Assembly: GCF_016862555.1 (NCBI RefSeq)
Contig: NZ_BONE01000020.1
Span: 55,651-119,650, forward strand
Source of the DNA: Asanoa siamensis
GTDB taxonomy: Bacteria > Actinomycetota > Actinomycetes > Mycobacteriales > Micromonosporaceae
Direction of reading: 5' to 3'
Length of the DNA: 64,000 bases
Shown: positions 8,680 to 16,417 of the stretch, one piece after another
Numbering within the stretch: the first letter of the stretch is position 1
How the letters are laid out: the number at the start of each line of letters is the position of its first letter
The notes under the pieces: generated by a model
What the model saw: the letters and a program-made list of their open reading frames with translations, nothing else
Told to the model about the DNA's origin: nothing
Database searches by the model: none
Program-made: the position numbers and the translations under genes

Positions 8680-10187
8680 CCGCGACCCTCGTCACCGATC
8701 CCGTCATCGACGAGCTGATCGGGATCTGCGGCACCGACAACGTCTTCGCCGACCGGTCGTCCCGGGTCAACCGCGCCCGGGTGCCGGCGCCGTTCCCGGT
8801 GCACCGCTGGGCCGAGCACGTGCCCGACGTCGTGGTGCTGCCGACCACGGCCGAGCAGGTGTCCGAAGTGGTCAAACTGGCCAACCGGCACCGGATCCCG
8901 GTGGTGCCGCGGGCCGGTGGCACCGGGCTGACCGACGGCGCGGTGCCGCTGCGGCACGGCATCGTCGTCGACGTCAAGCTGATGAACAGGATCCTGGAGA
9001 TCGACCTCGACGACCGTACGGTCACGGTGCAACCGGGCATCAACATGCTCAAGCTCAACGAGGAGCTCCAGAAACACGGCGTCATCTACCCCGACGACCC
9101 CGCGTCGTACCCGTGCTCGCTCGTCGGTGGTCGCATCGGCACCAGCGGCTGGTCGTTGATCGGCGGCCGCTACGGGCACACCCGCGACCTGGTCATCAGC
9201 TTCCAGATCGCGCTGCCGACCGGTGAGCTGATCTGGGTGGGCGACGGCGGTGGCCGCAAGGTGCGCAAGTCCTCGACCGGCTACCAGCTCAAGCACCTGT
9301 TCATGGGCCACCAGGGCACGCTCGGCATCGTCACCGAGGCCGTCCTGGAGCTGGTCCCCCGTCCCGAGGCCGAGTTCGCGGCCTTCTTCTCCTATCCCGA
9401 CTACGAGACCGCCTGGCGGTCGACCGGCGCGCTGGCCAAGTCGGGCCTGGCCACGCTCGCCGGCGTCGTGCTGTTCGACGAGTGGAAGCTCGACTACCTG
9501 CGCCGCGACGACGAGGCCTACATCCCGCAGAGCGACGACGTGCGCTGCGTGGTCGCGACCGCCATGTACGGCACCACCGACGAGGTCCGGCCCGGCGCCC
9601 GCCGGCTGCTGCGGATCGGCCAGGAGACCGGTGGCGCCTATCTGGGCGACGAGATCTCCCAAGGCGACTGGGCGAGCAGGCACGACCGCTACGCCACACC
9701 GCTGCACGGCCGGCTGCGTGACGGGCAGGTCGTGCCGATGAGCTGGCACTGCGAGGACGCGTCGATCAACTGGTCCAAGCTGCCGCAGATGCGCCGGGAG
9801 TGGCACGACATCGTCGCGCGGCTCGGCGACCGCTTCCGTATCTTCGACGACTGGGGAATGTTCGCCTACACCAACGGGGCGTTCAAGCCGTGGGGCGACT
9901 ACCTCACCGAGATCGACGTCGGCATCTGGGAGCAGGAGCTCGACGACGCCTCCTGGGACGCCTGGGTCACCGCCAAGCGCGACATCGCGGCGGTGGCGAT
10001 CGCGCACGGCGGCTCCATCAGCGCCTGCCACGGCGCCTGCCGCGCGGGCGAGGTCGACCTGGTGCCGGCGGAGCTGGGCGGCGGCTGGGACGTGATGAAG
10101 AAGGTCAAGCGCGTGCTCGACCCGCTCAACATCATGAACCCCGGGAAATACCTTCTCGACCAGGCGTACGAAGGTGATCCGGCATGA
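8676..10187 (+). CDS. FAD-linked oxidase, GlcD/D-lactate dehydrogenase type
   Basis: A 503-residue PCMH-type FAD protein. The FAD-binding region has VVLPTTAEQVSEVVKLANRH and PRAGGTGLTDGAVP at about residues 50-90, the C-terminal cap carries catalytic-type segments, and the protein ends in RVLDPLNIMNPGKYL, a common tail of GlcD-like oxidases. It oxidises a 2-hydroxyacid to a 2-oxoacid with the preceding Fe-S protein as electron acceptor. The ATGA overlap on the 5' side and another ATGA overlap with the 83-aa gene on the 3' side show strong translational coupling in one operon. Confidence 0.88.
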   Translation: MTATLVTDPVIDELIGICGTDNVFADRSSRVNRARVPAPFPVHRWAEHVPDVVVLPTTAEQVSEVVKLANRHRIPVVPRAGGTGLTDGAVPLRHGIVVDVKLMNRILEIDLDDRTVTVQPGINMLKLNEELQKHGVIYPDDPASYPCSLVGGRIGTSGWSLIGGRYGHTRDLVISFQIALPTGELIWVGDGGGRKVRKSSTGYQLKHLFMGHQGTLGIVTEAVLELVPRPEAEFAAFFSYPDYETAWRSTGALAKSGLATLAGVVLFDEWKLDYLRRDDEAYIPQSDDVRCVVATAMYGTTDEVRPGARRLLRIGQETGGAYLGDEISQGDWASRHDRYATPLHGRLRDGQVVPMSWHCEDASINWSKLPQMRREWHDIVARLGDRFRIFDDWGMFAYTNGAFKPWGDYLTEIDVGIWEQELDDASWDAWVTAKRDIAAVAIAHGGSISACHGACRAGEVDLVPAELGGGWDVMKKVKRVLDPLNIMNPGKYLLDQAYEGDPA

Positions 10188-10435
10188 TCGGTTTTCGGTT
10201 GTCCGCGCAGTTGCCCCCGGAGCCGCGGCGCGTCAACGACACCGTGGTGCAGCGCTTCGACCACGTGTACGAAGTGGACCCCGCGCTGATGCGCGAACAC
10301 GTTCAACAGCACGACTTCCCGGCGTGGGACACGCGCCGCATCGTCGACAGCCGGTGGGAGCACCTCGCGTGGATGCACGCCCACTGGGCCGACTCGGTCG
10401 TGTCCGGCGAGGAGTTGATGTCGTCCGGAGAGTGA
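10184..10435 (+). CDS. 83-aa uncharacterised protein in the hydroxyacid operon
   Basis: I do not recognise a family. The 83-residue product is soluble, with no membrane segment and no Cys. It is rich in His, Trp and acidic residues, with a C-terminal half DTRRIVDSRWEHLAWMHAHW. Its ATG overlaps the stop of the FAD oxidase (ATGA), and it ends 7 bases before the LLM gene, so it is translated as part of the operon. The coupling argues for a small accessory or stabilising subunit of one of the flanking flavoenzymes; this is inference only. Confidence 0.7.
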   Translation: MIGFRLSAQLPPEPRRVNDTVVQRFDHVYEVDPALMREHVQQHDFPAWDTRRIVDSRWEHLAWMHAHWADSVVSGEELMSSGE

Positions 10436-10442
10436 GGCCCTG

Positions 10443-11492
10443 ATGAGGTTCAGCTATGTGATGCTTCCCGACTACCCGCTCGCCGACTCGATGGAGTCCA
10501 TCAAGAAGGCGGACGAGCTCGGCTTCTACGGTTGCTACGCCGCCGACGAGACGTGGCACAAGGACATGTGGCTGCTGTTCGCGGCGGCCGCCGACAAGAC
10601 CACCAACATCCGGTTCGGGCCGAGCCTGTCAGGGGTCGTGCTGCGCGAGCCGACGCTGATCGCGCAGGCGACGGCCACCTTGGACGAGCTGACCGGCGGG
10701 CGGGCGGAGTGCGTCATCTCCTGCGGCAACTTCGGTCTCCTGGCGCAATATCACATCGACTGGGCGCAGACCCGGCCGTTGTCCCGCACGCTCGAGGCCC
10801 ACCAGGTGATGCGGACGCTGCTCGACGAGGGCGCGATCAACTTCCAGGGCGAGTTCTACAAATACACGGGCCTGTTCACCTTCGCCCGGCCGGTGCAGCC
10901 GCGGTTGCCCCTGCTGCTGGGCGCGATGCGCGGGCCGCGCTCGTTCCAGAAGGCCGGCGAGGTTTCCGACGGCGTGCACCACGCGTTGAGCTACACCCGC
11001 GAGGCGTACGACTATCTGGTCTCGCACGTCCGCAAGGGCGCCGAGAAGGCCGGCCGCGACTGGCAGTCCCTCGACATCGGTGCCTGGATCGTGTTCTCGA
11101 TCGGCCGTGACTCGGCCGCGGCGAAGGAGGCCGCGCGGAGCATGGTCGGCCTCTACGCCTCGTCGATGCCCGACGAGCAACTGCGCCGCAACGGCGTGGA
11201 CCCGGCCGACCTCGCGCCCGTGATCGACGCGCTCGGCAAGGGCGACCTGGCGGGCGCGATCGAGCTGACGCGGCCCGAGATCGCCGAGCGGCTGTCGGTA
11301 GCGGGCACGCCGGAGGAATGTGTGGCGAAGCTGCGCAGCGAGATCGTCGACGCCGGCGTCAACCACCTGATCTTCGCGATCACCGATGCCGCGCTGGTGA
11401 AGGCACTGATGGGCCGCGACCTCGACAACGTCGCGTCGGTCAACGAGCAGCTCCAGCTGATCCACGACGAGATCATGCCGGCTTTTTCCTGA
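10443..11492 (+). CDS. LLM-class flavin-dependent oxidoreductase (F420/FMN type)
   Basis: A 349-residue bacterial-luciferase-fold TIM barrel. It has the family openings FSYVMLPDYPLADSMESIKKADELGFYG and, later, LDELTGGRAECVISCGNFG and LEAHQVMRTLLDEG, and the C-terminal pattern GTPEECVAKLRSEIVDAG. The overall resemblance is to F420-dependent methylene-tetrahydromethanopterin-reductase-like enzymes of actinobacteria. It is the last gene of the hydroxyacid operon, 7 bases behind the 83-aa gene. Its role may be reduction or oxidation of the pathway intermediate with F420. The substrate is not identifiable. Confidence 0.88.
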   Translation: MRFSYVMLPDYPLADSMESIKKADELGFYGCYAADETWHKDMWLLFAAAADKTTNIRFGPSLSGVVLREPTLIAQATATLDELTGGRAECVISCGNFGLLAQYHIDWAQTRPLSRTLEAHQVMRTLLDEGAINFQGEFYKYTGLFTFARPVQPRLPLLLGAMRGPRSFQKAGEVSDGVHHALSYTREAYDYLVSHVRKGAEKAGRDWQSLDIGAWIVFSIGRDSAAAKEAARSMVGLYASSMPDEQLRRNGVDPADLAPVIDALGKGDLAGAIELTRPEIAERLSVAGTPEECVAKLRSEIVDAGVNHLIFAITDAALVKALMGRDLDNVASVNEQLQLIHDEIMPAFS

Positions 11493-11517
11493 AATTTAGA
11501 TTTCAAGCCTGAAATCT
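11489..11517. promoter_or_regulatory. AT-rich operator array of TGAAAT half-sites
   Basis: Three half-sites form two overlapping perfect inverted repeats: TGAAAT-TTAG-ATTTCA (11490-11505) and AGATTTCA-AGCC-TGAAATCT (11498-11517). CTGAAAT also recurs as a direct repeat exactly 20 bp apart (11489 and 11509), two helical turns. It stands directly upstream of a GATACT box and is strongly AT-rich against the surrounding GC. It probably binds a dimeric regulator, although a role as terminator of the preceding gene is possible. Confidence 0.6.
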
Positions 11518-11521
11518 GACC

Positions 11522-11527
11522 GATACT
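11522..11527 (+). promoter_or_regulatory. -10 box GATACT of a leaderless GTG start
   Basis: GATACT ends 6 bases before GTG 11534 and no Shine-Dalgarno sequence is visible. The operator array at 11489-11517 covers the spacer and the -35 region. Confidence 0.5.
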
Positions 11528-11533
11528 CACTAT

Positions 11534-12157
11534 GTGTCCGTCTTCCCGGAATCGATGTTCCTGCCGGTGGCGCTCGGGTTCTTCGGCCTGGGTACCGGCT
11601 ACCTGATCTACGGTCCGCAGGAGCTCCTCGGCTTCCCGCGCCGTGACCCGCAGGTCGACCGCGCCACCGGCATCTGGGGCGTCTGGCTGCCCGGCTTCTG
11701 CCAGGCGCTGGTCGGCGTGATCCTGTTCATCGGCCTGACCTGGTTCCCGGTCTTCACGGACGTACGCGCGACCTACATGGCGGCGCTGGCGTTCAGCGCG
11801 TACGGCATCCACTGGTTCGCCCTGGGCTGGAACCGGGCCCGCGGCGCCGACGCCCGCCCGAACGGCTTCATGTCGATCCCGTTCGTCATCATCTCGGTCC
11901 TGGGCGCCACGGTCTTCTTCCTGGCGGGCGGCTGGCCGCTCGGGGTGCTCTTCATCGGCCTGGCCCTCGTCTACATCGCGGAGTTCTTCGCGAGCTTCAA
12001 GGTCGGCGTCCGCACACTCACGGACGGACGCGAGACGGTCAACGTCGGCGAGAAGGCCCTGGGCGCCGTACACATCCTGGTCGGCCTGTGGTTGATGTAC
12101 CTGACCTTCGCGACCACGCTGAACATCGCGTCGGGCTACGACATCCCGGCGGCCTAG
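11534..12157 (+). CDS. Six-helix membrane protein, probable YaaH/SatP-like organic-acid transporter
   Basis: A 207-residue, strongly hydrophobic protein with about six transmembrane segments. Its size and layout fit the GPR1/FUN34/YaaH acetate/succinate transporter family: an N-terminal GFFGLGTGYLIYG helix, a Pro-Gly-x-x-Gln-Ala helix (LPGFCQALVGVILF) and a FSAYGIHWFALGW segment resembling the family's conserved Tyr-Gly-x-x-Trp region. AmiS/UreI-type amide channels are an alternative. Position behind a 2-hydroxyacid oxidation operon would suit uptake or export of a carboxylic acid. The start is GTG, supported by a close GATACT box; expression is likely controlled through the TGAAAT operator array. 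Confidence 0.6.
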   Translation: MSVFPESMFLPVALGFFGLGTGYLIYGPQELLGFPRRDPQVDRATGIWGVWLPGFCQALVGVILFIGLTWFPVFTDVRATYMAALAFSAYGIHWFALGWNRARGADARPNGFMSIPFVIISVLGATVFFLAGGWPLGVLFIGLALVYIAEFFASFKVGVRTLTDGRETVNVGEKALGAVHILVGLWLMYLTFATTLNIASGYDIPAA

Positions 12158-12214
12158 GTCCCATCCGTCGGACAGGACAGGACCCAGGGGCGGGAGAACG
12201 GCGGCAGCACCGTC

Positions 12215-12610
12215 TCACCGCCATCGCCCCACCACCCGCACCAGCCCGGTCCGGAGGTCGGGCACCCCCCAGTAGTCACCGACGGTGGTGGAGAAGACGG
12301 CGGTGAGCACGCCCCGACTGACGTACACCGCGTAGAACCCCAGCAGCCGAAAGGGCTCCACGGGCACGTCCGGCGGAACCAACCGCAGCCGCTCGACCCC
12401 GTCCACCCCGAACACGACGGCGTTGTCGAGCCGGCCACCCGCGCCGAAGGGCTCGACCACGACGACGCTCACCGGATCGCCCCACCCGGCGACGGCTATC
12501 GGCGCCGCCGCGAAGTGCTTCTCGACCCGCACGCCGCGCCAACCCCACGCCACCCGGCGCGCGCCCGCACTCCATTCGACGGTGATCTCGAGGCTCGTCA
12601 TCGTGACCAC
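12215..12610 (-). CDS. Hypothetical protein
   Basis: I do not recognise a family. A protein of up to 131 residues (GTG 12610, or ATG 12601 giving 128) that is rich in Val, Gly and aromatic residues, with predicted alternating beta strands and no signal peptide or membrane helix. Codon use is typical of the neighbours. It starts 23 bases after the stop of the DUF574 methyltransferase on the same strand, so the two are probably co-transcribed. Its end converges on the membrane protein at 12157. Confidence 0.6.
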   Translation of the reverse strand: MVTMTSLEITVEWSAGARRVAWGWRGVRVEKHFAAAPIAVAGWGDPVSVVVVEPFGAGGRLDNAVVFGVDGVERLRLVPPDVPVEPFRLLGFYAVYVSRGVLTAVFSTTVGDYWGVPDLRTGLVRVVGRWR

Positions 12611-12633
12611 GCTTCGCCGGAGTCAAGTCGGCG

Positions 12634-13425
12634 TCAGGGCTTGCGGGCCACTCCGGCGTAGCCGTCGAGGCTGGCGCCCGGGTCGTCGGCGCGCCAGCGG
12701 GTCGTCGGCACGACACCTGGGTCCTGCAGGTCCAGGCCGTCGAAGTAGGCGGTGAGTTCGGCCGGGGTGCGCAGCGCGTACGCGTGGCCGCCCGCGCTGG
12801 TCGAGGCCTGCGCCCCCTGGGCGATCTCGTCGCTCGAGTTGGTCCCGTCGTTGACCACCAGGTAGCTGCCCGCCGGCACCGCCGCCACCAGGTCGGCCAC
12901 GATGGAGCGTGCCTCGTCGTAGTCGGGGATATTGCCCAGGATGCCGAGCATGATGATCGCCACCGGCTGGTCGAGGTCGAGCGTCTTCGCCGCCTCGCGC
13001 AGCACCGTCTCCGTGTCGCGGACGTCCGCGTCGACATAGGACGTCGCGCCCTCCGGGCTGCTGGCCAGCAGTGCCCGCGCGTGCACCAGGACGAGCGGGT
13101 CGTTGTCGACGTAGACCACCCGCGACTCCGGCGCGACCGCCTGCGCGATCTCGTGGGTGTTGTCGGCCGTGGGCAGGCCCGTGCCGAGGTCGAGGAACTG
13201 CCGCACGCCACACTCGGCGGCGAGGAACCCGATCGCCCGGCCCAGGAACGCGCGCTGGGCGCGGGCGTTGTCGACGATGGCCGGAAAGACGGCGCGAACC
13301 CGCTCGCCCGCCTCGCGGTCGGCGGCGAAGTTGTCCTTGCCGCCCAGCCAGTAGTTCCAGACCCGCGCGCTGTGCGGAACGCTCGTGTCCAGCTGGGGCA
13401 CGGAATCGTGAGAACCACTCGTCAT
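12634..13425 (-). CDS. DUF574 SAM-dependent methyltransferase
   Basis: A 263-residue cytosolic protein of the actinobacteria-specific DUF574 (S-adenosyl methyltransferase) family. Typical elements are the N-terminal PHSARVWNYWLGGKDNFAADR, the SAM-site region QFLDLGTGLPTADNTHE (about 78-95), YVDNDPLVLVHARALL, and the C-terminal FDGLDLQDPGVVP with RWRADD. The natural substrate of the family is unknown. The start ATG 13425 is supported by TATGAT 8 bases upstream (leaderless). The fragment at 800-1018 is a second member of the family in the same window. Confidence 0.92.
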   Translation of the reverse strand: MTSGSHDSVPQLDTSVPHSARVWNYWLGGKDNFAADREAGERVRAVFPAIVDNARAQRAFLGRAIGFLAAECGVRQFLDLGTGLPTADNTHEIAQAVAPESRVVYVDNDPLVLVHARALLASSPEGATSYVDADVRDTETVLREAAKTLDLDQPVAIIMLGILGNIPDYDEARSIVADLVAAVPAGSYLVVNDGTNSSDEIAQGAQASTSAGGHAYALRTPAELTAYFDGLDLQDPGVVPTTRWRADDPGASLDGYAGVARKP

Positions 13426-13433
13426 GAGCCCGC

Positions 13434-13439
13434 ATCATA
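13434..13439 (-). promoter_or_regulatory. -10 box TATGAT of the leaderless DUF574 transcript
   Basis: On the minus strand TATGAT ends 8 bases before ATG 13425, with no ribosome-binding site between them. Confidence 0.55.
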
Positions 13440-13592
13440 GCCATCCTCGGAACCCGCGCGGTGCCCACCGAAGAGCGCGCGAAGCCGCGTACCCGGTGGG
13501 GTGTATCAGGCGGCGGCGCGCCGTTCTCCATATCTCGACAGGGCCCGGCGCGCCTACGGTGACCGCGGGCCAGCCACGATCGGAGACAGCCG

Positions 13593-14453
13593 ATGACACG
13601 CATTCTCTGCGTCCACGGGCGCGACCAGCACGGCAAGGACCCGGTCCGGCTGCGCGACAGCTGGGCGGCCGGGCTCAACTTCGGCCTCACCGCCGCCGGG
13701 CGCAAGCCCATCGATCCCGACCGGATCGCCTTCCCGTTCTACGGTGACGTGCTGGAGCGCAGCCGGCTGCGCGCCGTCCAGGCGGGCACGAGCCTCGTCA
13801 TCGAGAGCATCGACGCGCTGCCCGTCGACCCGCTGATGCCCGCCGAGATCGCCGAGGTCGAGTCCGACCTCCTCGGCTCGATGGCGGCCGAGATCGACGG
13901 GACGGAGGGCACCGACGAGCAGGTCGAGGAGGGCATCCTGCGGATCCCCGGTGCCCGCCGGCTGTTGCGGCTCATCGCCGACCGTACCCGCGTCGACCAG
14001 ACCATCATCGAGTCGTTCCTCCCCGACGTCGCGGTCTACTTCAAGGTCGCCCGCCAGGAGGTCCTCGACGTGGTCCGCGCCAGCCTGCCGCCCGGCGACG
14101 AGCCGCTGGTCATCCTCGGGCACAGCCTCGGTGGTCTGGTCGTCCACGACCTGCTGCGCGACGCCGCGGTCCGCGCGCGCACCCGGCTGCTCGTAACGCT
14201 CGGCTCGCCGCTCGGCCTGGACGCCTGCTTCCGCAACCTGCTCGCCGGCGGCGCCGCGCACCCCGGGGTGCCGGACTGGTTGGCCGTCTACGACCGCGAC
14301 GACTTCGTCGCCCTGGGCCACCCCCTGCTGGGCCGTTACGGACCCGAACTGGTCGACCTCCAGGTCGACAACCCGGCCGGGAAGGCGCATTCCATCACGC
14401 ACTACCTCGGACACGAGCCCGTCGCGACCCGCATCGCCGACGCCGTCAGCTAG
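13593..14453 (+). CDS. Cytosolic alpha/beta-hydrolase-fold protein
   Basis: A 286-residue protein beginning MTRILCVHGRDQHGKDP, the first strand and oxyanion-type HG motif of the alpha/beta hydrolase fold, with the nucleophile elbow GHSLGG at Ser178. A likely catalytic His lies near the C-terminus (HSITHYLGHEP). There is no signal peptide. Between strand 1 and the elbow lies a long acidic insertion (about residues 60-150). A GGAG sequence precedes the ATG. It is followed after 9 bases by the S41-like gene, so the two probably work as a pair. The substrate is not known; lipase/esterase or a regulatory role are both possible. Confidence 0.75.
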   Translation: MTRILCVHGRDQHGKDPVRLRDSWAAGLNFGLTAAGRKPIDPDRIAFPFYGDVLERSRLRAVQAGTSLVIESIDALPVDPLMPAEIAEVESDLLGSMAAEIDGTEGTDEQVEEGILRIPGARRLLRLIADRTRVDQTIIESFLPDVAVYFKVARQEVLDVVRASLPPGDEPLVILGHSLGGLVVHDLLRDAAVRARTRLLVTLGSPLGLDACFRNLLAGGAAHPGVPDWLAVYDRDDFVALGHPLLGRYGPELVDLQVDNPAGKAHSITHYLGHEPVATRIADAVS

Positions 14454-14462
14454 GGGGACGCC

Positions 14463-16373
14463 GTGACCACCGCACTGGAGCAGTCGACCGACCTGCGCAG
14501 CTTCCTGAGCAGCGTCCGGCGGTTGACCGTCGACGAGAAGCTCCTCATCGCCCGGCAGGCCATGGTCCTGCTGGAGAGCAACTACGCGCACCTGCCGCTG
14601 AAGAACGCCCGCTACGCCCTCAACCCCGTGCAGCGCCTGCGACTGGTGGTCTCCCGACTGTCCCGGGCCGGCGTCGCCGACGAACCCGACTGGCGGTTCC
14701 ACGCCGAGATCAAGGACATCTTCGACTCGCTGCGCGACCTGCACACGCGGTACGTGATGCCCGAACCGTACGCCAGCGCGGTCGCGTTCCTGCCCTTCCG
14801 GGTCAAGGAGTTCTTCGACGAGGGCCGGCGCGCGTTCATGGCGATCCCGGCCGGCGAGGGCAGCACGATCCCGGCCCACGTGGAGCTGCTGACGTGGAAC
14901 GGCGTGCCGATGGACCGCGCCGTCGACCTGTTCGCGGATCGGCAGCCGGGCGCCAACCCGGCGGCCCGCACCGCCCGCGCGCTGACCCGGTTCACGACGC
15001 GCCAACTCGGCTTCTCGGGCCCGCCGGACGAGGAGTTCGTCCTGGTCGAGTACCTCGACGCGGCCGGCGCGCGCCGGGAGGCCCGTGAGCGCTGGCGGGT
15101 CGCGTTGCCACAGCAGGACAGCGAGGTACGCGACGCGCGCGTCGAGAGCGGCCCCGACCTCGAGCTCGACATCGAGACGGCCCGGCTGGCCTGGCTGCGC
15201 ACCCGCCTGTTCGCCCCGAACGTGCTCGCCGTGATCGAGGAAGGTGACGGGCAGGCCCCGGTCGCGGTGTCCGACGGCATCCCGGTCACGCGCGCCTTCG
15301 CCCGGGCGTTCGAGGCCCGCGCGGTGCCCGGCACCGAGATCGGCCACATCCGGATCCGCGAGTTCACCCCGCCGGGTAACGACGTCGCCGGATTCGTCAA
15401 CGAGTTCATCCGGCTGCTCGGCCAGATGCCCGCGGGCGGCGTCGTCGTGGACATCCGCGGCAACGGCGGCGGCAACCCCGTCGCGGCCGAGCTCGTCCTG
15501 CAGTCGCTGACCGCGTCGCGGATCGAGTCGCAGCCGTTGCAGTTCATCGTCTCGCCGCTGAACCTGCGGATCTGCCGCGGCCCCGGCCCGGGTGGCGAGG
15601 ACCTCGGGCCGTGGCGGGCGTCCATGGAGCAGGCGGTGGAGAGCGGTGCGGTGTACTCGGCCGGCGTGCCCCGCACGACGCACGCCGAGCTGTGCCAGGT
15701 GCCGCACGCGTACATCGGGCCGGTCCTGCTGCTCACCGACGCGCTGGTCTACTCGGCGGCCGACCGGTTCGCGGCCGGCTTCCAGGACAACCGGGTGGGC
15801 GACATCCTCGGTGTCGACGCGAACACCGGCGCCGGCGGCGCCAACGTCTGGCAGCACGGGCACCTGTTCGGGACACTCGCCGCCGACGCCGACAGCCCGT
15901 ACCGGCGGCTGCCGGGCGGCACCGGGCTGTCCGTCGCGATCCGCCGGACGTTGCGGGTGGGGCGCAACGTCGGCGTACCCGTGGAGGATTTCGGTGTGGA
16001 GCCGGAGCGGGTGCACCGCACGACCCGCGCCGACCTCGTCGGCGACAACGTCGACCTGTTCGCCTTCGCCGCCGGCCTGCTGCGGGAGCACGGCCGGCCG
16101 CGGCGGTTCGGGATCGGCCTCAAGGAGTCGGCCGACGGGGTGGCGATCGAGTTCGAGGCGGCGCACGTGGACCGCGCCGACGTCCATGCCGACGGCCGGC
16201 CACGGCACACCGTGGACCTGGGCGAGCACACCCGCACGCTGGTGACCGGTGTCGCGGACGCCACGGAGCTGCGCGTCGAGGGCTACGAACAGGGCCGCCT
16301 GGTCGCGCTGCGCATCTTCCGGCGCGACGGGCAGGGCCAGTTCGCGCCGGTCGTCACCTACGTGCCCGCGTGA
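14463..16373 (+). CDS. S41-family peptidase-like protein without signal peptide
   Basis: A 636-residue protein. The C-terminal protease region has the S41 hallmarks VVVDIRGNGGGN (Asp330-Gly337) and a nucleophile-like TDALVYSAADRFAAGF with Ser431. In CtpA-type enzymes this Ser pairs with a Lys in a later GKG motif; here the corresponding segment is TGAGGANVW without a Lys, so it is either of the tricorn/IRBP type or inactive. The N-terminal about 150 residues are helical and contain no secretion signal, which is unusual since S41 proteases are mostly exported. It ends in a small beta-rich domain. It is co-transcribed with the alpha/beta hydrolase upstream. Confidence 0.75.
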   Translation: MTTALEQSTDLRSFLSSVRRLTVDEKLLIARQAMVLLESNYAHLPLKNARYALNPVQRLRLVVSRLSRAGVADEPDWRFHAEIKDIFDSLRDLHTRYVMPEPYASAVAFLPFRVKEFFDEGRRAFMAIPAGEGSTIPAHVELLTWNGVPMDRAVDLFADRQPGANPAARTARALTRFTTRQLGFSGPPDEEFVLVEYLDAAGARREARERWRVALPQQDSEVRDARVESGPDLELDIETARLAWLRTRLFAPNVLAVIEEGDGQAPVAVSDGIPVTRAFARAFEARAVPGTEIGHIRIREFTPPGNDVAGFVNEFIRLLGQMPAGGVVVDIRGNGGGNPVAAELVLQSLTASRIESQPLQFIVSPLNLRICRGPGPGGEDLGPWRASMEQAVESGAVYSAGVPRTTHAELCQVPHAYIGPVLLLTDALVYSAADRFAAGFQDNRVGDILGVDANTGAGGANVWQHGHLFGTLAADADSPYRRLPGGTGLSVAIRRTLRVGRNVGVPVEDFGVEPERVHRTTRADLVGDNVDLFAFAAGLLREHGRPRRFGIGLKESADGVAIEFEAAHVDRADVHADGRPRHTVDLGEHTRTLVTGVADATELRVEGYEQGRLVALRIFRRDGQGQFAPVVTYVPA

Positions 16374-16377
16374 CGAA

Positions 16378-16411
16378 CGGGTCCCCGCGGGCCGGCACCC
16401 GCGGGGACCCG
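16378..16411. terminator. Bidirectional hairpin terminator with 14-bp stem
   Basis: Perfect inverted repeat CGGGTCCCCGCGGG with a 6-base loop (CCGGCA) and its complement. It lies between the convergent S41-like gene (stop 16373) and the acylase gene (stop 16418). There is no U-run, as is common for actinobacterial terminators. Confidence 0.8.
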
Positions 16412-16417
16412 CTTCCC

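Noticed and set aside
6161..11492. Mycofactocin biosynthesis cluster
   Set aside because: Only the LldD-like and LLM genes are reminiscent of it; no MftA peptide, MftB or MftC is visible.
12154..12438. Minus-strand 94-residue frame
   Set aside because: Overlaps the better-supported 131-residue gene in another frame; Trp/Cys/Gly-rich shadow composition.
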